A stretch of DNA of 64,000 bases. It comes from Flavobacterium zepuense (lineage in GTDB: Bacteria; Bacteroidota; Bacteroidia; Flavobacteriales; Flavobacteriaceae). A program made the position numbers and the translations under genes. The DNA lies in assembly GCF_007097145.1 (NCBI RefSeq), contig NZ_VJVZ01000015.1, forward strand, positions 27,265 through 91,264, given 5' to 3'. The notes below the pieces were generated by a model, which was not told where the DNA came from, did no database searches, and saw only the letters and a list, made by a program, of their open reading frames with translations. This document shows, piece after piece, positions 58,739 through 64,000 of this stretch. The stretch's first letter is position 1. Every line of letters begins with the position of its first letter.

Positions 58739-59152
58739 ATGAAAAAATTACTATTCGCAGTTGCATTCCTGCTTATCTCAACCGTAACTTTTGCACAGGC
58801 ACAGGATGCGTTTAGAAAAGATGTTGTAAAATTCCTTGAAATGAGTGGTGTTGAAAACACATACAAAAAAGTAATGGAGCCTTACACCCAAAATATACCG
58901 ATTGAAAAGAAAGCTGAATTTGATAAAGAGTTTAATGCATCTATTAAAACGCTGCTTGGCAAAATGGCCGATCTTTATATGACTGCCCTAACGCACGAAG
59001 AAATTAAAGCGGTTATTAAATTTTATGAAAGTCCTGCCGGTAAAAAAGTAACCAGCATATCGCAATCAGATGATTTTATGAATAAAGCTACAGCGCTGGG
59101 TCAGGAATGGGGCCAGGGAGTTGGAGAGATCGTTCAGAAATACGCTCAATAA
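58739..59152 (+). CDS. DUF2059 family secreted protein
   Basis: The protein has 137 residues. A signal peptide (MKKLLFAVAFLLISTVTFAQ) precedes a single helical DUF2059 domain with the family core ALTHEEIKAVIKFYESPAGKK. Function of the domain is unknown. It is probably cotranscribed with queE. Confidence 0.9.
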   Translation: MKKLLFAVAFLLISTVTFAQAQDAFRKDVVKFLEMSGVENTYKKVMEPYTQNIPIEKKAEFDKEFNASIKTLLGKMADLYMTALTHEEIKAVIKFYESPAGKKVTSISQSDDFMNKATALGQEWGQGVGEIVQKYAQ

Positions 59153-59176
59153 TAATTCGATATACTATATAAAAAA

Positions 59177-59206
59177 CAAAACCCGCAATGTAATTTGCGG
59201 GTTTTG
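59177..59206. terminator. Bidirectional terminator between DUF2059 and methyltransferase genes
   Basis: Perfect 12-bp stem CAAAACCCGCAA (59177-59188) / TTGCGGGTTTTG (59195-59206) with a 6-base loop, A-run before and T-rich sequence after. The genes converge on it. Confidence 0.9.
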
Positions 59207-59211
59207 TCGTT

Positions 59212-59919
59212 TTATACTGATAGCTTAGCTAAATAATCGTAGTGTTCGCCTTCCTGAACCAGCTCGCAGGTAAACCCGGTAGCATGTGCTGCATTTTGCA
59301 GAGTATTATAATCTATGTACATCCAGTTAAAAGGTTCTTCACTCTCATTCTTGTAGGATACGTTGAAGATCACTTCTCCATAATAATCAATGTCTGATGG
59401 TATCCATTTACCACCGTCGTCATCTTCATCAAACATATATATGATATCAGATGAATCTAACAGCACTTGCCCGCCTTCATTCAACAGTGATTTTATCTTC
59501 GTAAGAAACCCTTCAATTTTATTAAGCTTGCCGCACATACCGGCGCCATTCATCATTAATAAAATACTGTCAAATTTTTCACCTTCAAGTAGCATCACAT
59601 CCTGAACATACGCTTTTTTAATTCCCCGTAATTTACATGCCTCAATAGCATTGGCAGATATATCTATAGCAGTTACATCAAGCTCACGCACATTTTGCAG
59701 GTACAGGCTGTGGCTTCCGGCGCCGCAACCCACATCAAGCACTTTGCCTTTGGTAAGTTTCAGGGCTTTTTGCTCTATATATGGCATGTGTTTATAGTCT
59801 CTAAAGAGGTAAGCAACATCCATTTCATCCTCTTCAGATATAGATGTTTCGGTAATTAAATTCTCGGGCGCATTGCCGGTTTGATAATCAAGTATTGCTT
59901 TGCCAAAAAGGTCTTTCAT
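59212..59919 (-). CDS. SAM-dependent methyltransferase, class I
   Basis: The protein has 235 residues with no signal peptide. The SAM loop VLDVGCGAG (60-68), the acidic end of the second strand (VTAIDISANAIEACKLRG) and the motif DSILLMMNGAGMCGKL define a Rossmann-type methyltransferase. The substrate is unknown. The first 50 residues (FGKAILDYQTGNAPENLI, MPYIEQKALKL) match bacterial small-molecule or ubiquinone-type methyltransferases only in general layout. Confidence 0.88.
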   Translation of the reverse strand: MKDLFGKAILDYQTGNAPENLITETSISEEDEMDVAYLFRDYKHMPYIEQKALKLTKGKVLDVGCGAGSHSLYLQNVRELDVTAIDISANAIEACKLRGIKKAYVQDVMLLEGEKFDSILLMMNGAGMCGKLNKIEGFLTKIKSLLNEGGQVLLDSSDIIYMFDEDDDGGKWIPSDIDYYGEVIFNVSYKNESEEPFNWMYIDYNTLQNAAHATGFTCELVQEGEHYDYLAKLSV

Positions 59920-59926
59920 TTTTTTA

Positions 59927-59934
59927 TACTTTTG
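59927..59934 (+). promoter_or_regulatory. Candidate -7 element of the YkgJ-type gene
   Basis: TACTTTTG (TAnnTTTG match) with a TTG at 59900-59902 (24-base spacer). It lies in the 41-base gap between divergent genes, 26 bases ahead of the ATG at 59961. Confidence 0.5.
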
Positions 59935-59960
59935 CTGCGATTGATAAATGTAATGACGGA

Positions 59961-60455
59961 ATGGAGAATTTTTTAAAACAGCTTCCTAAGCTTGCCAAAG
60001 ATAAGCATAACGAAACCAAAAAGTTTTTTGATAAGCTTAAAAAGAAGCCACCCAAAAACCTGGGCTATGTTATGCAGGAGCTGCACGACCGGGAATTTAA
60101 AAAAACCGATTGCCTTAAATGTGCGAACTGTTGTAAAACCACCGGGCCGCTGTTTACCCTTGCCGATATAGAGCGTATAGCAAAACACATGCGCCTAAAG
60201 CCTCAGCAGTTTATAGAGAAGTATTTGCAAATTGATGAAGAAAATGATTATGTGCTGCAAAGCGTACCCTGTACTTTTTTAGATAATGAAAATTATTGCA
60301 TGATCTATGATGTGCGGCCCAAGGCATGCAGGGAGTTTCCGCATACCGATAGGAAAAAGTTTCAGCAGATTGCAAATCTTACCATGAAAAACGTGGCTAT
60401 TTGCCCTGCGGCATATAATATTGTTGAAGAGATGAAAAAGAAACTGCCGGTATAA
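59961..60455 (+). CDS. YkgJ-type cysteine-cluster protein
   Basis: The protein has 164 residues from the ATG at 59961; upstream in-frame sequence overlaps the divergent gene and its promoter. The family cysteines are present: C51-LK-C54-AN-CC (57-58), C104, C113 and C123, in the order TDCLKCANCCKTTGP, SVPCTFLDNENYC and RPKACREFP. They probably hold a zinc ion or an iron-sulfur cluster. Cytosolic; function unknown. Confidence 0.9.
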   Translation: MENFLKQLPKLAKDKHNETKKFFDKLKKKPPKNLGYVMQELHDREFKKTDCLKCANCCKTTGPLFTLADIERIAKHMRLKPQQFIEKYLQIDEENDYVLQSVPCTFLDNENYCMIYDVRPKACREFPHTDRKKFQQIANLTMKNVAICPAAYNIVEEMKKKLPV

Positions 60456-60469
60456 CCGGCTTTTTTTTT
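60446..60469 (+). terminator. Terminator overlapping the stop of the YkgJ-type gene
   Basis: Stem GCCGGT (60446-60451) / ACCGGC (60455-60460) with a 3-base loop and nine T. The stop codon TAA lies inside the hairpin. Confidence 0.8.
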
Positions 60470-60526
60470 GACTATAGATAAATGAATCAGAAAATTTTTT
60501 AGATTTACGGCATAAAACCCCCACCA

Positions 60527-60889
60527 ATGACAAAACTCACCTCTATTACGCCAATGTTCTGGACAACAGAAATAAAGGCAACTGTAGCTTTTTATACCGA
60601 AGTACTTGGATTTGAATGCGGCGCTATGGAAGAAGGCTGGGCTATTTTGCTGCGGGATGAAATTGAGGTAATGGCAGCCTATCCAAATCCGAATGTGCCT
60701 TTTGACGGGCCAATGTTTACCGGCTCTTTTTACATTAACACCACTAATGTAGATGAGTTGTGGAATGCCTGGAAGGATAAGTGCACCATTTGTTACCCTA
60801 TTGAAAATTTTGATTATGGCATGCGCGAGTTTGCAATTTATGATAACAACGATTATATATTACAGTTTGGGCAACCCGTTACCCGTTAA
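60527..60889 (+). CDS. VOC-fold (glyoxalase/bleomycin-resistance-like) protein
   Basis: The protein has 120 residues, one vicinal-oxygen-chelate domain made of two beta-alpha-beta-beta-beta halves: TPMFWTTEIKATVAFYTEVL and TTNVDELWNAWKDK with EFAIYDNNDYILQFGQ. Metal-ligand positions are not fully clear, so it may be a binding protein and not an enzyme. It starts 71 bases behind a terminator and is followed after 2 bases by a small gene on the same strand. Confidence 0.88.
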   Translation: MTKLTSITPMFWTTEIKATVAFYTEVLGFECGAMEEGWAILLRDEIEVMAAYPNPNVPFDGPMFTGSFYINTTNVDELWNAWKDKCTICYPIENFDYGMREFAIYDNNDYILQFGQPVTR

Positions 60890-60891
60890 TT

Positions 60892-61140
60892 ATGAAAACA
60901 ATTAAAAGGCTATTTGTATTATTTATCATCTCGCTGGCTATCGCCCTTGTATACTATTTCACAGCAGATGATGTTGTGGTTTCATCATGGTCTACAAAAG
61001 TTGGAGAAGTTATAGCTGTAACCGTACCGGTATTCATTTTAATATCACTTTTATATTTTGTAAACCGTGCCATGGTAAGATCGGTTAAGGGTATGGCAAA
61101 AAAAAGCCCTCCTAAAAAGGAAGGCCAGGATACTGTTTAA
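60892..61140 (+). CDS. Small membrane protein of unknown function
   Basis: The protein has 82 residues with two hydrophobic helices (LFVLFIISLAIALVYYF and VIAVTVPVFILISLLYFV) and a basic C-terminal tail (KGMAKKSPPKKEGQD). The 2-base distance to the VOC gene implies one transcript. Its stop overlaps that of the convergent gene at 61137. The family is not recognised. Confidence 0.78.
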   Translation: MKTIKRLFVLFIISLAIALVYYFTADDVVVSSWSTKVGEVIAVTVPVFILISLLYFVNRAMVRSVKGMAKKSPPKKEGQDTV

Positions 61141-61340
61141 GCTGCTTCGTGTTGCTTTAATTCGCCCACAAAGCCTTCAATGCTTTGTATTTTTCCATCT
61201 ATATAATCAAGAAGCCCCTCAATTTTATCTCTAAGGTCTTCAAAAAATGCAATTACATCATCTACATAACCTTTAAGTTTATGTATGAGGTTTAAAATGT
61301 AATCTACAAACGTATTTACTTTTTCTGTTATAGTATTCAT
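61137..61340 (-). CDS. Small amphipathic helical protein
   Basis: The protein has 67 residues, predicted fully helical with a regular hydrophobic/charged pattern (FVDYILNLIHKLKGYVDDVI, FFEDLRDKIEGLLDYI). No signal peptide or membrane helix is seen; it may lie on the membrane surface or form a coiled coil. An AT-rich leader (TAAAAACAATATGCC before the ATG) nearly equals that of the small membrane gene at 49854. The family is not recognised. Confidence 0.72.
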   Translation of the reverse strand: MNTITEKVNTFVDYILNLIHKLKGYVDDVIAFFEDLRDKIEGLLDYIDGKIQSIEGFVGELKQHEAA

Positions 61341-61431
61341 GGCATATTGTTTTTAGTGATTATTACAATATGAAAGTACAAAACCCTTTTGATACCCTAA
61401 AGCACTTTGTGTAAACATTAAGAAAACAATT

Positions 61432-62727
61432 TTATTCGCCGTAGATAAGGTAAGGCCTGCGCATTTTTTTAAAAGCTTCAAGTCCCGATTTCCAGCTTTC
61501 CCTTATTTGGTCTTCGGGTAAACCGGCTTCAATTTGTTTTTGCAATTGGGTTGTTCCGGCAAGCTTAGTAAAGAAGGGGATAAAGAATTTAGATTTATCG
61601 GCTGTTTCTTTATAAGCCTTGATGAGCCATTTCAATTCTATACGGTTTACTTTAGATATTCCCGACAGATCTTCGCCATAACAAACCTTACCATTATACT
61701 GCGGGTCTTTAGCGCCCTCATTAGGGCCAGGGGTAAAACTAAAACCGGCATTAGGCAGGTAAGGCGACCCATACAGCTGAAACTGTTTGTTTGTGCCACG
61801 GCCCATGCTTACATTAGTGCCTTCAAAAAAGCAAAGGCTCGCGTATAAATTTATAGCATGGTCGTTTGGTAAGTTAGGCGATGGCTTTGCAGGCAGGCTA
61901 TAGGGCATGGTGCGTTTATAACTTAGGCATGGTATAACGGTTAGTTGGCATTGAACGCCATTTTTCAGCCATTTTTCGCCGTTAATCATTTTGCCATATT
62001 CGCCTATGGTCATCCCGTGCATGGTGGGGATTGTGTGCATACCAATAAAGCTGGTGTTTTCTTTTTCTAAAGTAGGCCCGTCTACTATACCGCCGTTAGG
62101 GTTTGGCCTGTCTAAAATTATCAGGGTGATACCCTTTTCGGCGCAAGCCTCCATTATATAATGTAACGATGATATATAGGTGTAAAAACGCGCACCCACA
62201 TCTTGCAGGTCAAACACTAAAACATCAATACCCTCTAATTGTTCCGGCTTAGGTTTTTTGTTATTTCCGTAAAGCGAAATAATAGGCAGTCCGGTTTGGG
62301 TGTCCTTGCCATCTTTAATAAGTTCGCCGGCATCGGCAGTACCGCGAAAGCCGTGTTCAGGAGCGAAGATCTTTTTTAGGTCTATTTTCTTCTCCAATAA
62401 AAAGTCAACTACATTACTTTTTTTACCGTTTAAAGTAACAATACCGGTTTGGTTAGTAACTATGCCTACTTTTTTATCTTTAAGCAGGGGCAGGTAAGCG
62501 GCAAAATTATCAGCACCGGTTTTTATAGTATGTTCTTTGCTATTGGCAATTGCCCATTGCTCATTGCCCATTGCTGATTGCTTATTGTCTACTATCTCAC
62601 GTCTGCTAACTTTTGTATTTTCCTTAACGGAATTTCCACAGGCTGCCAATACCATAAATGAGAATAAAACTGTATTTTTGACTCTTCCGAAAGAAAACCT
62701 TCGTAGTAAAAACGAATAAGACACCAT
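61432..62727 (-). CDS. DUF1343 / NamZ-type exo-N-acetylmuramidase lipoprotein
   Basis: The protein has 431 residues from the ATG at 62727. A hydrophobic stretch with lipobox (FMVLAACG, Cys30) predicts a lipoprotein. From about residue 70 it matches DUF1343 proteins: KKVGIVTNQTGI, APEHGFRGTADAGE, VFDLQDVGARFYTYISS, DRPNPNGG and FEGTNVSMGRGTNKQFQ. Characterised members (NamZ) remove terminal MurNAc from peptidoglycan fragments, so a role in wall recycling is likely. The linker at about residues 47-65 (QSAMGNEQWAIAN) is encoded by a short repeat. The ATG is 5 bases from the divergent permease start, so the true start may be further inside. Confidence 0.88.
   Translation of the reverse strand: MVSYSFLLRRFSFGRVKNTVLFSFMVLAACGNSVKENTKVSRREIVDNKQSAMGNEQWAIANSKEHTIKTGADNFAAYLPLLKDKKVGIVTNQTGIVTLNGKKSNVVDFLLEKKIDLKKIFAPEHGFRGTADAGELIKDGKDTQTGLPIISLYGNNKKPKPEQLEGIDVLVFDLQDVGARFYTYISSLHYIMEACAEKGITLIILDRPNPNGGIVDGPTLEKENTSFIGMHTIPTMHGMTIGEYGKMINGEKWLKNGVQCQLTVIPCLSYKRTMPYSLPAKPSPNLPNDHAINLYASLCFFEGTNVSMGRGTNKQFQLYGSPYLPNAGFSFTPGPNEGAKDPQYNGKVCYGEDLSGISKVNRIELKWLIKAYKETADKSKFFIPFFTKLAGTTQLQKQIEAGLPEDQIRESWKSGLEAFKKMRRPYLIYGE
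62536..62586. repeat. GCAATGGGCAATGAGCAAT repeat inside the DUF1343 gene
   Basis: On the minus strand the units GCAATGGGCAATGAGCAATG and GGCAATTGCCAATAGCAAAG follow one another: near-tandem 6-7-base units of type GCAATGG/GCAATGA. Repeats of this look are usually intergenic in Flavobacteria (from memory). Here the sequence is read in frame as part of the N-terminal linker. Confidence 0.65.
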
Positions 62728-62732
62728 AACCT

Positions 62733-63968
62733 TTGAATTTAGAATATTTTATAGCCCGCAGGCTGGTTACTGCAAAGAACCATAAAAGTAGTATATCTGC
62801 ACCAATTATAAAAATAGCCATTGTGGCCATTGCTATAGGTATTATTATGATGGTGGTTGCTATTGCAACAGGTGTAGGGCTACAGGATAAGATAAGGGAA
62901 AAGGTGTCGGCTTTTAACGGGCACATCATAATTTCTAATTATGATGACAACCAGAGTGAGGTTAGTGTAGAGCCTATATCTATCCATCAGGATTTTTACC
63001 CCAAGTTCACTCAGGTGCCAAGTGTTACCCATATACAGGCAGTGGCATCTAAAGCAGGGATTATTAGAACGGAAACTGCATTTGAGGGTGTTATATTTAA
63101 AGGCGTGGGTAAAGATTTTAACTGGAATGCCCTTAGCGAATATATTACCGAAGGCCGTATACCCAATTTAAAAGCCCAGTTGAATACTGAAGTTATACTT
63201 TCGCAATACCTTGTAAACAAACTGCAACTTAAACTGGGCGATAAATTCAATACCTTTTTTTTAAAAGAAGGAGGTAACGGTATGCCCAATCTGCGCAGGT
63301 TTGAGCTGGTGGGAATTTACAATTCCGGTTTTCAGGAATTCGACGCTACCTATATGATAGGCGATATTCGCCATGTACAGCGCATCAACAAATGGAAGGC
63401 CGACCAGGTAGGTGCTTTTGAAGTTTTTATAGATGATTTTTCTAAAATTCAGGAAATAGGGGCAGAGGTGTATAAAGAAGTGCCCTCTACTTTAAATAGT
63501 GTTACTATAGAAGAAAAGTACATTAATATATTTGAGTGGCTAAAATTGTTTGACGTTAATATAATAGTTATCATTATTATCATGATAATTGTTGCTACCA
63601 TTAATATGGTGGTAGCGCTGTTAGTGTTAATATTAGAACGTACCCAAATGGTAGGAATGCTAAAAGCACTTGGAGCATCTAACTGGCGTGTGCGAAAAAT
63701 ATTTTTGTACAATGCAGCTTACCTTATAATAAAAGGACTTATTTGGGGCAATGCGATAGGTATAGGCCTGCTGCTGATACAAAAGTATTTTGGTGTAGTA
63801 ACACTTCGCCCCGAAAACTATTATGTAAGTGTAGCCCCGGTAAGTATAGATATACCGGCTATACTAATAATAAACGCAGGTACTATAATAGTGTGCCTGG
63901 CATTACTGCTAATACCGTCATACATTATAACCAGAATATCTCCGGTAAAAGCTCTTCGATACGAATAA
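62733..63968 (+). CDS. FtsX-like ABC permease (LolC/LolE type, TTG start)
   Basis: The protein has 411 residues. The TTG at 62733 gives the N-terminus NLEYFIARRLVTAKNHKSSI usual in this group. The four-helix MacB/LolE layout is present: one segment near residue 25-50 (IAIVAIAIGIIMMVVAIATG), a periplasmic MacB-like domain (about 55-270; EKVSAFNGHIIISNY), and three segments at the end, with the cytoplasmic MVGMLKALGASNWRVRKIF motif between. It probably moves lipoproteins from the inner membrane with an ATPase encoded elsewhere. Confidence 0.92.
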   Translation: MNLEYFIARRLVTAKNHKSSISAPIIKIAIVAIAIGIIMMVVAIATGVGLQDKIREKVSAFNGHIIISNYDDNQSEVSVEPISIHQDFYPKFTQVPSVTHIQAVASKAGIIRTETAFEGVIFKGVGKDFNWNALSEYITEGRIPNLKAQLNTEVILSQYLVNKLQLKLGDKFNTFFLKEGGNGMPNLRRFELVGIYNSGFQEFDATYMIGDIRHVQRINKWKADQVGAFEVFIDDFSKIQEIGAEVYKEVPSTLNSVTIEEKYINIFEWLKLFDVNIIVIIIIMIIVATINMVVALLVLILERTQMVGMLKALGASNWRVRKIFLYNAAYLIIKGLIWGNAIGIGLLLIQKYFGVVTLRPENYYVSVAPVSIDIPAILIINAGTIIVCLALLLIPSYIITRISPVKALRYE

Positions 63969-64000
63969 CATTCCACATACATATAGACAAGCTGGGTTCG

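Noticed and set aside
1..64000. Prophage, integrative element or defence island
   Set aside because: No integrase, transposase, phage structural gene, restriction enzyme, toxin-antitoxin pair or cas gene was found; most genes are housekeeping or envelope genes.

Overview
The window looks like chromosomal DNA of a member of the Bacteroidota, most likely the family Flavobacteriaceae (Flavobacterium-like). The reasons are the gliding genes gldB and gldC, a type IX secretion (T9SS) sorting domain, an ExbB-ExbD-ExbD-TonB cluster, a dcw cluster with a long flavobacterial-type FtsZ, and many upstream matches to the Bacteroidota -7 promoter element TAnnTTTG with no clear Shine-Dalgarno sequences. I see no insertion sequence, prophage, integrase, CRISPR array or rRNA. 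There is one tRNA gene, tRNA-Arg(TCG).

Layout. 1-6000: the end of a quinone oxidoreductase, a Tat-exported polysaccharide deacetylase, a pair of exported ferritin-like proteins, a LacI-type regulator and a secreted serine hydrolase. 6103-11491: seven tandem paralogues on the minus strand, nearly all overlapping. Each has a signal peptide, a carboxypeptidase-D-like regulatory domain, an LDEVVV-type motif like the one that precedes the plug of SusC-type receptors, and a short helical C-terminal domain in place of plug and barrel. This is the most unusual block in the window. 11604-20626: pepE, dnaG (all four usual zinc ligands replaced), an orphan NarL-type regulator, nadE, gldB-gldC, a membrane AraC-type regulator split by an in-frame stop, ysxC and an alpha/beta hydrolase.

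21058-36998: a near-complete dcw cluster, mraZ-rsmH-ftsL-ftsI-murE-mraY-murD-ftsW-murG-murC-ftsQ-ftsA-ftsZ. It builds the peptidoglycan precursor (MurC/D/E, MraY, MurG) and the divisome (FtsZ/A/Q/L/W/I). It probably starts at a promoter overlapped by GTGG-rich MraZ boxes and ends at a strong terminator behind ftsZ. Dispersed non-coding repeats sit in its only three sizeable gaps: murD-ftsW, ftsW-murG and murG-murC.

37088-49854: a GatB/YqeY protein, tRNA-Arg, a di-haem cytochrome c peroxidase, a PhoX-like protein with PKD and T9SS sorting domains, a leucine-rich-repeat protein, and a tripartite heavy-metal RND efflux system (outer membrane, adaptor and pump) behind a small secreted protein. 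A 52-residue membrane protein follows. 50036-57986: kynurenine 3-monooxygenase, then exbB-exbD-exbD-tonB, a small membrane protein, a PstS-like lipoprotein and a TPR protein, probably one operon that energises TonB-dependent uptake. 58088-64000: queE, a DUF2059 protein, a methyltransferase, a YkgJ-type cysteine-cluster protein, a VOC protein, two small proteins, a DUF1343/NamZ-type muramidase whose N-terminal linker is partly encoded by a dispersed repeat, and an FtsX-like permease.

Protein family calls come from motifs read by eye; no database search was possible.
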